A stretch of DNA of 64,000 nucleotides from CAZDRI01 sp964508055 (lineage in GTDB: Bacteria; Pseudomonadota; Gammaproteobacteria; PS1; Pseudothioglobaceae), in assembly GCA_964508055.1 (NCBI GenBank), contig CAZDRI010000007.1, positions 4,568 through 68,567 on the forward strand, read 5' to 3'. The notes beneath the pieces were generated by a model that saw only the letters and a program-made list of their open reading frames with translations, was not told where the DNA came from and searched no databases. Positions 26,127-34,845 of this stretch are shown piece by piece (within the stretch, counting starts at the first letter, position 1; each line of letters starts with the position of its first letter). Made by a program: the position numbers and the translations under genes.

Positions 26127-27353
26127 ATGATAGATAAAATAATCAGTTCAAGCCCTAAATCTATTAGCCTTATAGAACATTCCAAATTGCTAACAACAAC
26201 AGCCGAGTCCTTATTAGCTCAGCATAATACTTTGGCGGAAATAAATAATATAAAAAGAGAGTTAATAAAAAAAAATGATGAATCGCTAATATTTATTTTA
26301 TTAGCGTTAAAAATTGCTAAATCTAAAATTTTTATCAATAGAATAAAAAGACCTCTTAGCATCTCAGTAGTTTTTGCTGTTTATAAAGAGCATAATAGGA
26401 TAAGAAAAATTAGTGAGCATCCTCATGGTGAAGATTTTCTCAACATTAAAATGGAACAACTTAAATGGTTGTTTGCTGATAATAAAAATATTGACTGGCA
26501 GCTGATTGTGGTTGATGATGGTTGTCCTGAAAATAGTGGCAAAATAGCTCAAAGTATTATAGATAAAAATAATTTTGCAGATAAAGCCCAAGTCCTATAT
26601 CTAAAAGATGCCATAAAACAAAAATTACCACCAGTTCAAGGTTTAAAAAGTGTTGATGATAGTAAAAAAGGCGGGGCAATCGCTTATGGAATGTGGCATA
26701 GTGTTCAACAAAATAGCTCAAAAAGACATATTGTAATTTATACTGATGCTGATCTCTCCACCCATTTAGGACAGATAGGACTTTTAGCTAATCCTATTTT
26801 AAACCAAGGCAAACTAGCTGTAACCGGCTCACGACGCAGTTGGAACTCAATAGTAATAAAAAAAGAAAACAGAAATAAAAGAGGTAAACTTTTTATTTAT
26901 TTGTGGAAAAGACTACTACCCTGTCTGCATAATATTGTTGATACTCAATGTGGCTTTAAGGGCTTTCGTGCTAACATAATATCAGACTTGACCAAAGATT
27001 TAATTGAGCGTCAATTCGCCTTTGATATTGAGTTATTACTTAAAACAAATCTAATAAAACATAATGGCGTTGATAAAATTGGTATTGCTTGGATTGATAG
27101 TGAGGAAGAGTCAACTACCAAAGAATTACAATCCTATTTACCAATGTTAAAAGCAATAGTAAAGATGTATAAAAAATACTGCATTAAAAACCCAAACTCA
27201 GATGAATTTGCCGCTTTTGTAGAATCGTTAACTGATGAAGAATTTAATAATATTTTAGATAATGTACCAAAACCTATTTTGAAGAAAAAGCCTTTTAAGT
27301 TTACCAAATACGATAAAGTCAAAGTTGCCGATTTAGTTGAGCATAAAAATTAA
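26127..27353 (+). CDS. family 2 glycosyltransferase
   Basis: A 408-residue GT-A fold glycosyltransferase. About 70 helical N-terminal residues precede the catalytic domain, which begins at SVVFAVYKE. It has the nucleotide-sugar binding VVDDGCPENSG and the metal-binding DxD-type YTDADLS near residue 210, then VDTQCGFKGFRA and FAFDIELLLK, motifs shared with dolichyl/polyprenyl-phosphate mannose- or glucosyltransferases. Unlike those it has no C-terminal membrane segments. Donor and acceptor are unknown. It ends one base from the convergent NAD(P)HX repair gene. Confidence 0.82.
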   Translation: MIDKIISSSPKSISLIEHSKLLTTTAESLLAQHNTLAEINNIKRELIKKNDESLIFILLALKIAKSKIFINRIKRPLSISVVFAVYKEHNRIRKISEHPHGEDFLNIKMEQLKWLFADNKNIDWQLIVVDDGCPENSGKIAQSIIDKNNFADKAQVLYLKDAIKQKLPPVQGLKSVDDSKKGGAIAYGMWHSVQQNSSKRHIVIYTDADLSTHLGQIGLLANPILNQGKLAVTGSRRSWNSIVIKKENRNKRGKLFIYLWKRLLPCLHNIVDTQCGFKGFRANIISDLTKDLIERQFAFDIELLLKTNLIKHNGVDKIGIAWIDSEEESTTKELQSYLPMLKAIVKMYKKYCIKNPNSDEFAAFVESLTDEEFNNILDNVPKPILKKKPFKFTKYDKVKVADLVEHKN

Positions 27354-27354
27354 T

Positions 27355-28827
27355 TTAGATTTTAAAAATATTATCAATAATTCTTGTTGGAGTGATTGCA
27401 TTAGTATGGTATTTTTTAGCTAAACTCTCGGCTGTAGTGCCTAAGATATAAGCTCCTGATATTGCTGCATCAGCTAAGTTTAAGCCTTGGGCAGAAAAAG
27501 CTGTGATTATCCCAGCTAAAACATCACCAGAACCTCCAGTTGCTAAGCCATCATTACCATTTTTGATAATTACTGTTTTATCTTGGTTCATAAAAATTGA
27601 GCTAGAACTTTTTAAGAGGATATTTATTTTATATCTAGCTACAAACATTTGTAAAACTTCAATAATATTAGTAATCAACTCATTGTTTGTAATATTGTTT
27701 AATCTAGCAAATTCGCCAATATGCGGTGTTAAAAGAACATTTTTATTTCTAAGACTATTTAATAATTTTAAATTATTTGCTAGTATATTAATTGCATCAG
27801 CATCAATTATTAGAGGTTTATCGCCCCAGTTTTTTAGAAAATATTTTAATAATATATCTTTTTTAGCAGTCAAACCTGGCCCTATTAATAAAACATCTTT
27901 AGTTAAAATATCTTTATCAATGTCTTTAGGATAATCACTAATACTATTTGTTATTACCTCAGTTAAACTACTTGAATATATATCATCTAAGCCTTGCGGA
28001 TGATAAAGATAAATCAAACCTGCACCAGAGTGAAGACAAGCTTTACTTGCTAATATAGCTGCTCCTGATAACTCTTTTGAGCCTGCAATAATAGCGGCTT
28101 TTCCATAATCAGTTTTATGAGCACAAATATTTCTTGTTGGTAATAAAACATTATCATAATTAGCTAATATTATTTTTGGAGGTAATTTTTTATATACTTT
28201 TTTTGGAATGCCAATATCAATAACTTTGGTCTTGCCACAATAATATTTACCTAAACCTAAAAAATGTCCGTATTTGTAAGCTGCCATAGTCAAGGTGTAG
28301 TGAGCTTTTACGCATAAATCACTCTCACCATTAGCGACATTTAATCCACTTGGTATATCTAAAGCTACTACTTTTTTTGCAGTGTTATTTATAATTTTTA
28401 TAATATTTGAAAATGGTGGTTTTATATTCCCTTTTACCCCAATACCAAAAATTGCATCAACTACTAAATCGTAATCTATAAAGCCATTAGTCACTGTAGT
28501 TCTAACTTTAATAGAATTTTCTATGCATTCATTAAAACTATTTTTAGTCTCAGGACTAAATTTTGCTTTATCTCCAATAAAAAATGTATCAACATAAAAC
28601 CCAAATTCCTTTAACAATCTTGCAACTACAAAACCATCACCACCATTATTGCCGTGTGAACAAATGACAGCTACTTTAGCAGCAAGATTATTTTTTAGTA
28701 TTTTGTTTTTAATATAGTTTGCTGAACCAGAGCCTGCATTTTCCATGAGGGTTTGAGCTGAGATTGATAAATTTTCAATACTAAATTTATCAATAGCATA
28801 CATTTCATTTTTACTTACTATTTGCAT
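27355..28827 (-). CDS. nnr: bifunctional NAD(P)HX epimerase / ADP-dependent dehydratase
   Basis: Metabolite-repair enzyme that restores hydrated NADH and NADPH. The 490-residue protein fuses the YjeF_N epimerase domain (about residues 1-215, with ENAGSGSA, CSHGNNGGDGFVVARLL and VDAIFGIGVKG) to the ribokinase-like dehydratase domain (about 230-488), which has LTPHIGEFARL and the nucleotide/metal motif NDGLATGGSGDVLAG. The length and order match the E. coli fusion. Confidence 0.94.
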   Translation of the reverse strand: MQIVSKNEMYAIDKFSIENLSISAQTLMENAGSGSANYIKNKILKNNLAAKVAVICSHGNNGGDGFVVARLLKEFGFYVDTFFIGDKAKFSPETKNSFNECIENSIKVRTTVTNGFIDYDLVVDAIFGIGVKGNIKPPFSNIIKIINNTAKKVVALDIPSGLNVANGESDLCVKAHYTLTMAAYKYGHFLGLGKYYCGKTKVIDIGIPKKVYKKLPPKIILANYDNVLLPTRNICAHKTDYGKAAIIAGSKELSGAAILASKACLHSGAGLIYLYHPQGLDDIYSSSLTEVITNSISDYPKDIDKDILTKDVLLIGPGLTAKKDILLKYFLKNWGDKPLIIDADAINILANNLKLLNSLRNKNVLLTPHIGEFARLNNITNNELITNIIEVLQMFVARYKINILLKSSSSIFMNQDKTVIIKNGNDGLATGGSGDVLAGIITAFSAQGLNLADAAISGAYILGTTAESLAKKYHTNAITPTRIIDNIFKI

Positions 28828-28880
28828 TTCTATAAATTAGTCTAATATATAATGATAATTATATTATGTAGTTAGAATTT

Positions 28881-29570
28881 ATGAGTAACAAATTATTAAA
28901 AACACTGCTAATAATTATAATAATTAGCGTTATTGGTGCTTTTTTTATTTTTGACTTAGATCAATATGCTACTCTTGATTATATTAAAAGCAAACAAAGC
29001 CTATTAACAAACTATTACAACGATAATACTTTATTAGTGCTTAGCTTTTTTGGGATATTATATGTAGTAGTAACTGCATTTTCCCTACCTATTGCTGCAG
29101 GTTTAACCTTACTTGGTGGTGCTTTATTTGGATTTATACCTGCTCTTATTATCGTATCATTTGCTAGTACTATTGGTGCTAGCTGTGCTTTTTTAATGGT
29201 AAGGTTTTTATTACATGATTCTATTCAAAAAAAATACGGTAAATATCTCAAAAAGTTAAATGCAGGATTTAAAAAAGAAGGAACATTTTATTTATTTGCA
29301 CTGCGCTTAGTGCCAATATTTCCGTTCTTTGTAATAAATATATTAACTGCATTATTGCCTATTAGGTTAAGTGTATTCTACATAATAAGTCAAATAGGTA
29401 TGTTGCCAGGCACAGCAGTATATGTGTTTGCTGGGACAGAGATTGGTAAGATAAATTCTCTATCTGATATTTTATCTCCAACATTATTATTAGCTTTTGC
29501 CCTGCTTGGGATTTTTCCAATAATTGCAAAAAAGACATTATATTTACTTAGGAAAAAATCAATAAAATGA
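28881..29570 (+). CDS. TVP38/TMEM64 (DedA-superfamily) membrane protein
   Basis: A 229-residue inner-membrane protein with about five hydrophobic segments. The family core is visible as ALPIAAGLTLLGGALFG-like sequence (SLPIAAGLTLLGGALFGF) and the FALRLVPIFPFFVINILTALLPIRL segment with re-entrant helices (positions about 138-162). It begins the arsenosugar-type cluster and overlaps the next gene by four bases. In many proteobacteria this gene precedes a mercuric-reductase-like flavoprotein, as it did here before that gene decayed. The transported or bound lipid is unknown. Confidence 0.85.
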   Translation: MSNKLLKTLLIIIIISVIGAFFIFDLDQYATLDYIKSKQSLLTNYYNDNTLLVLSFFGILYVVVTAFSLPIAAGLTLLGGALFGFIPALIIVSFASTIGASCAFLMVRFLLHDSIQKKYGKYLKKLNAGFKKEGTFYLFALRLVPIFPFFVINILTALLPIRLSVFYIISQIGMLPGTAVYVFAGTEIGKINSLSDILSPTLLLAFALLGIFPIIAKKTLYLLRKKSIK

Positions 29571-29836
29571 AAAAATATGACTATAACTTAGTGATAATAG
29601 GAGCAGGCTCGGTTGGATTAGTAGTAGCATATGTAGCAGCTATAGTTAAGGCAAAAGTTGCTTTGATTGAAAAACATAAAATGGGTGGTGATTATCTTAA
29701 TAAAATACTTGCAACAATACACATCTATCCCACACTTACAGAAGCAAATAAATTTGTTGCAGCTGAATGGAAAAAGAAACACCCACCAGTATTTATTTTA
29801 AAATTGTTAGAAAAATTCCATAAACTAAGAAGATGA
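29567..29836 (+). pseudogene. internally deleted pyridine nucleotide-disulphide oxidoreductase
   Basis: The 89-residue frame starts like a mercuric-reductase/dihydrolipoamide-dehydrogenase-type flavoprotein: NLVIIGAGSVGLVVAYVAA (FAD-binding GxGxxG) and ALIEKHKMGGDYLN. Family members continue with C-L-N-T-G-C-V-P; here the first redox cysteine is tyrosine. After DYLN the frame jumps to KILATIHIYPTLTEANKF and a tail resembling the extreme C-terminus of the same family. The central 350-400 residues (NAD domain, second cysteine, most of the dimer interface) are absent, yet the frame is intact. It overlaps both neighbours by four bases. It cannot be an active reductase. Confidence 0.85.
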
Positions 29837-30786
29837 CCACAACATTTGTTCAAAATTTAAGTAATCATAAGCTATATATAAAAAGAAATAGCATTTCAAC
29901 TCTACAAATAAACATTGGCAAAAGGTGTAACCAAGCATGCCATCACTGTCATGTAGAAGCTGGACCTAAAAGAGAAGAAAATATGGACTTAAAAACTATC
30001 AGTAGAATATTAGAGTTAGTTAATAAAACTCCAAGTATTAAAACTGTTGATATAACCGGAGGTGCTCCTGAATTAAATCCACATTTCAGGCACTTTGTAG
30101 AAAATTCAAAAAAGCTAAATAAAAATATCATAGATAGATGTAATCTAACAATTCTTTTAGAAAAAGGACAAGAGGATACAGCTTTATTTCTAGCAAAAAA
30201 TAATGTTGAGATAATTGCATCACTGCCTTGTTATGAAGAAGATAATGTAAATAAGCAACGGGGCAGGTATGTTTTTAATAAAAGTATTAAAGCCTTAAAA
30301 ATATTAAATAGTATTGGTTATGGTAAAAAAGACAGTGATTTAATTCTAAACTTAGTATACAACCCTGTAGGCGAGCACCTACCACCTGAACAACTTCAAT
30401 TAGAACTAGATTATAAAAAAAGCCTGAAAGATAAATATAACATAGAATTTAATAGTCTTTTTACTATTACTAATATGCCTATTAATCGTTATGCTCATAG
30501 TCTGAAACGCAATAATAAATATGATAATTATATGAAATTACTAATGGATAACTTTAATACTCAAGCAATTGATAATGTTATGTGTAAAAATCTTGTGTCC
30601 ATAGCTTGGGATGGGGTTATATATGATTGTGATTTTAACCAAATGTTAGACCTTAGCCTAAAGTCAAAAACTACAATATGGAATATCAAAGATTTTAATG
30701 ATATTAGCAAGAACATTACCCTAGCAGATCATTGCTATGCTTGCACTGCTGGTTCAGGTAGCTCATGTACAGGAGTTTTAGTGTAA
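29833..30786 (+). CDS. arsS: arsenosugar biosynthesis radical SAM protein ArsS
   Basis: Radical SAM enzyme of 317 residues. The cluster-binding motif CNQACHHC (CX3CX2C) lies near residue 33, followed by HVEAGPKREENM. TVDITGGAPELNPHFR matches the SAM-binding GGEP-like region, and a cysteine-bearing C-terminal DUF3641-like region ends in CYACTAGSGSSCTG. This layout is that of ArsS, which links a 5'-deoxyadenosyl group to dimethylarsenite as the key step of arsenosugar synthesis. Co-location with arsM and two arsenosugar-type glycosyltransferases supports the call. The function is inferred from family and context. Confidence 0.9.
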   Translation: MTTTFVQNLSNHKLYIKRNSISTLQINIGKRCNQACHHCHVEAGPKREENMDLKTISRILELVNKTPSIKTVDITGGAPELNPHFRHFVENSKKLNKNIIDRCNLTILLEKGQEDTALFLAKNNVEIIASLPCYEEDNVNKQRGRYVFNKSIKALKILNSIGYGKKDSDLILNLVYNPVGEHLPPEQLQLELDYKKSLKDKYNIEFNSLFTITNMPINRYAHSLKRNNKYDNYMKLLMDNFNTQAIDNVMCKNLVSIAWDGVIYDCDFNQMLDLSLKSKTTIWNIKDFNDISKNITLADHCYACTAGSGSSCTGVLV

Positions 30787-31586
30787 TGTTTAATGAAATA
30801 GAATTAAGATTAGGGTCTTTTTTAGTAATGTTTGCATTAATAGCTATTATTGAAATTATTATCCCAAAACGAAAATTATCTGTAAAAAAATCTACTCGTT
30901 GGTTTAGAAATCTTTCAATAATATTACTTGATAGCCTTGCAGTAAGATTATTAATACCATTTACAACTGTAGGAGTAGCTGTTTATGCCCAAACAAATGC
31001 AATAGGTATTTTGCATCATTTAGCTATGCCACCATATTTACATATAGTTTTTGCAATAATAATTCTTGATTTATTGATTTATATACAACATGTGGTTTTC
31101 CATTATGTGCCTATTTTATGGAGATTACACAAAATACATCATATAGACCAAGATTACGATGTAACTACCGGCTTAAGATTTCACCCAATAGAGATAATAC
31201 TTTCTGTTTTAATAAAGTGCTTAGCAATATTAGCATTTGGTGTGCCATATCAAGGCGTTATTATTTTTGAAATTTTATTAAATTTAACTGCTATGTTTAA
31301 TCACGGTAATATAAATATCCCTAAAAAATTAGATTCCTTCATCCGTTTATTTATTGTTACTCCAGATATGCATAGAGTCCATCATTCAGTAATTAAAACA
31401 GAAACTAATTCTAACTTTGGTTTTAATTTATCAGTCTGGGACAAAGTTTTTAAAACCTATAAAAAAAGCCCTGCTAAAGGTCATAACAATATGACTATAG
31501 GTCTTAAAGAATATCAAAACCCAGCTAAAACTAATTTATTAGAAATGCTATTAATACCATTTTATAACAAGGATAAAAATGAATAA
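30786..31586 (+). CDS. fatty acid hydroxylase / sterol desaturase superfamily protein
   Basis: Membrane di-iron oxygenase family member of about 266 residues. Histidine clusters of the superfamily are visible: HVVFH, HKIHH, a conserved LRFHP, NHGNI and HRVHH. Hydrophobic stretches near the N-terminus and around the first histidine box mark the membrane domain. I place the start at the ATG at 30786, which overlaps the arsS stop (TAATG) and has AGGAG about ten bases upstream; a longer frame opens at 30765. The substrate is unknown. Its place between arsS and arsM suggests a hydroxylation in arsenic-containing lipid or sugar metabolism, which is inference. Confidence 0.82.
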   Translation: MFNEIELRLGSFLVMFALIAIIEIIIPKRKLSVKKSTRWFRNLSIILLDSLAVRLLIPFTTVGVAVYAQTNAIGILHHLAMPPYLHIVFAIIILDLLIYIQHVVFHYVPILWRLHKIHHIDQDYDVTTGLRFHPIEIILSVLIKCLAILAFGVPYQGVIIFEILLNLTAMFNHGNINIPKKLDSFIRLFIVTPDMHRVHHSVIKTETNSNFGFNLSVWDKVFKTYKKSPAKGHNNMTIGLKEYQNPAKTNLLEMLLIPFYNKDKNE

Positions 31587-32622
31587 AATAACTCAAAATG
31601 TTAAAGAATATTATGGTGAGATTTTAACTAATAAAGATGATTTAAAAACATCTGCTTGTTGTAATGTTGAAAACTCAAATCCTAATTTAGCAAAATATCT
31701 AGCTAATATTCATAGTGAAATAAAAAATAAATTTTATGGCTGCGGCTCACCTATTCCCAGTGCTTTAAAAGGCAAAACTGTGCTTGATTTAGGTTCTGGA
31801 ACTGGTATGGATACCTATATTGTATCTCAGCTAGTAGGAAGTAAAGGTAAGGTTATAGGTATTGATATGACAGAAAATCAACTAAAAATAGCCAATAAAT
31901 ATGTTGATTATCATATGAATAAATTTGGTTACGAAAAACCAAATATAAATTTTATTAAAGCTTATATTGAAGATTTAAAAGCTGTAGGCATTGAAAATAA
32001 CTCAATAGATGTAGTGATTTCTAATTGTGTGATAAATTTAGCAGAAAGTAAAAACAAGGTATTTAATGAAATATTTAGAATATTAAAGCCAGGAGGAGAA
32101 TTATATTTCTCTGATGTTTTTACTGATAGAAGAGTGCCAGAGCATTTAATTAATGATAAATTACTTTATGGTGAATGCTTAAGTGGGGCTTTATATATTG
32201 AAGATTTTAGAAGATTATTACAAAAAGCTGGTTTTTTAGATTATCTAGTAGTAACTAAAAATGTTATTGATATTAAAGATAAAAGAATTAAAGAATTAGT
32301 AAGAGGTATAAAATTTTATTCTATTACTATTAGGACTTTTAAATGTGATTTTGAAGATGCAAGTGAAGATTACGGGCATAAGGCAACTTATTTAGGAACT
32401 ATTAATGATATGAGTGCTAATTTTACTTTAGATGATAAACATAAGTTTTATAAAAATAAACCTTTAGCAATTAATGGCAATATTGCAAAAATACTTACTT
32501 TATCTAGATATAGTAAATATTTCAATATAGAAGGTGATTTTTCTACTCATTATGGTGCTTTTGAAAATAAAAATACTGATAGCAGTAGTAGCGAATGTGT
32601 AAGTTCTAACTGCTGTTCATAG
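31579..32622 (+). CDS. arsM: arsenite methyltransferase ArsM
   Basis: SAM-dependent methyltransferase of 347 residues. The SAM-binding motif VLDLGSGTGMDTY is near residue 69, with VIGIDMTENQL and SNCVINL following. Arsenic-coordinating cysteines are likely in ACCN (residues 26-28), in FYGCGSPIP and in LYGECLSGA. The C-terminus is serine/cysteine-rich (ECVSSNCC), as in several ArsM proteins. It would methylate arsenite to the dimethylated species that ArsS uses. It overlaps the upstream hydroxylase gene by eight bases and is followed by the phosphorylase after 9 bases. Confidence 0.9.
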   Translation: MNKITQNVKEYYGEILTNKDDLKTSACCNVENSNPNLAKYLANIHSEIKNKFYGCGSPIPSALKGKTVLDLGSGTGMDTYIVSQLVGSKGKVIGIDMTENQLKIANKYVDYHMNKFGYEKPNINFIKAYIEDLKAVGIENNSIDVVISNCVINLAESKNKVFNEIFRILKPGGELYFSDVFTDRRVPEHLINDKLLYGECLSGALYIEDFRRLLQKAGFLDYLVVTKNVIDIKDKRIKELVRGIKFYSITIRTFKCDFEDASEDYGHKATYLGTINDMSANFTLDDKHKFYKNKPLAINGNIAKILTLSRYSKYFNIEGDFSTHYGAFENKNTDSSSSECVSSNCCS

Positions 32623-32631
32623 CTAGATATT

Positions 32632-33477
32632 ATGTTAGCAATAATAGGTGGTACAGGTATATATAATATTGAAGGTATAAAAACTATTAAAAAAATAGCT
32701 ATAGATACCCCTTTCGGTAAACCTTCAAGCAGTATAATAAAAGCAAATTATAAAGATAAAACTATACTTTTCCTACCACGTCATGGTGAAAATCATCAAT
32801 ACTTACCTCATGAGATAAATTACCAAGCTAATATATTTGCTTTAAAAAAATTAGGAGCAAAACAAATTTTAGGTTTTTCTGCTGCTGGTAGCCTTAGAGA
32901 AAATATCCATCCTGGAGATTTTGTTGTCCCAGCACAATATATTGACTTCCTAAAATCTAATAGAAAACGAACTTTTTTTGGCGATGGTATTGCTGCCCAT
33001 ATATCCACTGCAATCCCTACTTGTGAAAATATTACCTCGTGGGCTAAAGATAAAGCTCAAACTATGAATATTAAATTACACACTAATAAAACTTATGTTT
33101 GTGTAGATGGTCCAAGACTTGGGACTAAAGCAGAAAGTAATTTTTTTCGCTCTATTGGTTGTGATGTAGTTGGTATGAGTAATGTGCCTGAAGTTTATTT
33201 AGCAAGAGAAGCACAAATTTGCTACGCTACAATATGCATAATAACTGACTATGATTGCTGGATGGAAGATGAAAAATATCATGTAAGTGTAAAAGATGTC
33301 ATCAGTCGCTATGGCGAAAGTATTAATAAAGCTAAAAAACTATTATTAGCACTATTAGAAACCGATATTGCAAAAATTGATGAAGATTATCGTAAATCCC
33401 TAACTGATGCCATACTTACACCTTATGAATATTTAACAAAAGATAAAAAAGATTTATTAGCTGTGCTTACTAAATGA
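32632..33477 (+). CDS. MTA-phosphorylase-like purine nucleoside phosphorylase
   Basis: A 281-residue member of the PNP/MTAP phosphorylase family. Visible motifs are IIGGTGIY, PFGKPSS, FLPRHGENHQYLPHEINY, FSAAGSLRENIHPGDFV, VDGPRLGT, then MSNVPEVYLAREA and ITDYDCW. MTA phosphorylases normally read MTTVPE at the base/ribose contact; here it is MSNVPE, so the specificity may differ. In this cluster it is well placed to remove adenine from 5'-deoxy-5'-dimethylarsinoyl-adenosine, an analogue of methylthioadenosine. That substrate is inference; housekeeping MTA salvage is the alternative. Confidence 0.85.
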   Translation: MLAIIGGTGIYNIEGIKTIKKIAIDTPFGKPSSSIIKANYKDKTILFLPRHGENHQYLPHEINYQANIFALKKLGAKQILGFSAAGSLRENIHPGDFVVPAQYIDFLKSNRKRTFFGDGIAAHISTAIPTCENITSWAKDKAQTMNIKLHTNKTYVCVDGPRLGTKAESNFFRSIGCDVVGMSNVPEVYLAREAQICYATICIITDYDCWMEDEKYHVSVKDVISRYGESINKAKKLLLALLETDIAKIDEDYRKSLTDAILTPYEYLTKDKKDLLAVLTK

Positions 33478-34151
33478 TTAAACTTTCAATAATCATCCCA
33501 TTAGCTAAAGATGATTTAACTTACAAAAAATTAATTCCTGATTTAAAAAAATTAGCTAAAAATAATGAAATAATTTTCGTAAGCACTAAAGATAATAAAG
33601 AAAATAATAATATTTTAAAAATAAAAAATATCAAACTATTAATAAGCAAGGCTGGTAGAGCAAAGTCTATGAATTATGGGGCTAACAAAGCAAGTGGTGA
33701 ATACTTGTGGTTTTTACATGCTGATTCTAAATTTACAGAGAATACTGTTAGCGAATTATTAAAAGCAATGCGTTATTACCCTGATTGTCTTATATATTTC
33801 CAACTTGGATTTTTAAATGATGCTATTAAATTAATAAAGATAAATGAATGGGGAGCTAATTTTAGGTCTAAAGTATTTAAAATACCTTTTGGTGATCAAG
33901 GCTTTTGTATTAAGAAAAGTCTATTTAAAAAAGCTGGTTCTTATAATGAAAGTCTGAGCTATGGCGAAGACCATGTCTTTGTATGGCAAGTAAGGCAAAA
34001 TAATATTAAATTACATGCTATTAACACTAAACTTTACACCAGTAGTAGAAAATATAAAAAACATGGTTGGCTCAAAACTACTTTTATACACCAATATTTA
34101 TGGTTAAAACAAGCATACCCAGAATGGAAAAAACTACGAAAAATAAAATAA
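33474..34151 (+). CDS. TIGR04283-type arsenosugar glycosyltransferase
   Basis: A 225-residue family 2 glycosyltransferase. The N-terminus shows LSIIIPLAKDDL, SKAGRAKSMNYGANKASGEYLWFLHADS contains the family's GRA..MN.GA and the HADS metal site, and PFGDQGFCIKKSLF and YGEDHVFVW follow. These motifs fit the small glycosyltransferases annotated as TIGR04283 that accompany ArsS/ArsM. It overlaps the phosphorylase gene by four bases. The acceptor is presumably the arsenoribose intermediate or a lipid-linked sugar; that is inference. Confidence 0.82.
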   Translation: MIKLSIIIPLAKDDLTYKKLIPDLKKLAKNNEIIFVSTKDNKENNNILKIKNIKLLISKAGRAKSMNYGANKASGEYLWFLHADSKFTENTVSELLKAMRYYPDCLIYFQLGFLNDAIKLIKINEWGANFRSKVFKIPFGDQGFCIKKSLFKKAGSYNESLSYGEDHVFVWQVRQNNIKLHAINTKLYTSSRKYKKHGWLKTTFIHQYLWLKQAYPEWKKLRKIK

Positions 34152-34813
34152 ATATTGCTTTGGCTACTTTTGTAAAAACTCCTAATCTAAGTCCTATTAA
34201 GACAAGATTAGCAAAAGATATAAGTCATAAAAAGGCTATTAAATTTTATGAACTAAGCTTAAATGCAATAAAAGAATTAATAAAAGAAATAATAGACTTA
34301 AAGATAGATTCTTACTGGGCTATTGCTGAAAAAAACGCCCTACAATTAGCTATATGGTCTGATAATAAAACTATATGGACTGGTGAAGGGAACTTAGGAG
34401 AAAGATTAAATAATGTATATTGTTATCTGAAGAAAAAATATAAATTTGTGATTTTAATTGGTTCTGATAGCCCTCAATTAGACAAAGCAACTATTAAAAA
34501 AACAATATTAAAATTAAATGAAAATAATTGTATTATTGGCAAAAGTAAAGATGGCGGATTTTATCTTTTTGCATCTGGAGTAGATATTAAAAAAAGAGTT
34601 TTTACTAATGTAACTTATAGTGAAAATACAACTTTGCTTCAATTAACAAGAAATCTAAAACAGCATAATATTAATATTAAATTTTTAAGCGAAAAAGTTG
34701 ATGTGGATACCGCTTCTGATATAGGTTATTTATTAAGCGAATTAAAAAACTTAACTCATATTAGCAACAAACAAAAAATATTATCCAAATGGCTGAAAAA
34801 CTTAGACCTTTGA
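34124..34813 (+). CDS. TIGR04282-type (DUF2064) glycosyltransferase
   Basis: A protein of about 229 residues with a GT-A nucleotide-sugar fold. ATFVKTPNLSPIKTRLAKDI is the family start, ILIGSDSPQLDK gives the metal-binding SDSPQL motif, and IIGKSKDGGFYLFA is the conserved DGGFYL segment. A longer frame begins at 34067, but the extra residues overlap the previous gene deeply and match nothing, so I choose the ATG at 34124, which overlaps by 28 bases. It closes the arsenosugar-type cluster, ending 32 bases from the convergent prs. Confidence 0.82.
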   Translation: MEKTTKNKINIALATFVKTPNLSPIKTRLAKDISHKKAIKFYELSLNAIKELIKEIIDLKIDSYWAIAEKNALQLAIWSDNKTIWTGEGNLGERLNNVYCYLKKKYKFVILIGSDSPQLDKATIKKTILKLNENNCIIGKSKDGGFYLFASGVDIKKRVFTNVTYSENTTLLQLTRNLKQHNINIKFLSEKVDVDTASDIGYLLSELKNLTHISNKQKILSKWLKNLDL

Positions 34814-34845
34814 ATATCTCTACATAAGAATATGGATTTAGACTA

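Noticed and set aside
34067..34123. Upstream extension of the second arsenosugar-type glycosyltransferase
   Set aside because: The 19 extra residues lie deep in the previous gene, resemble nothing in the family, and a start at 34124 fits the usual N-terminus.
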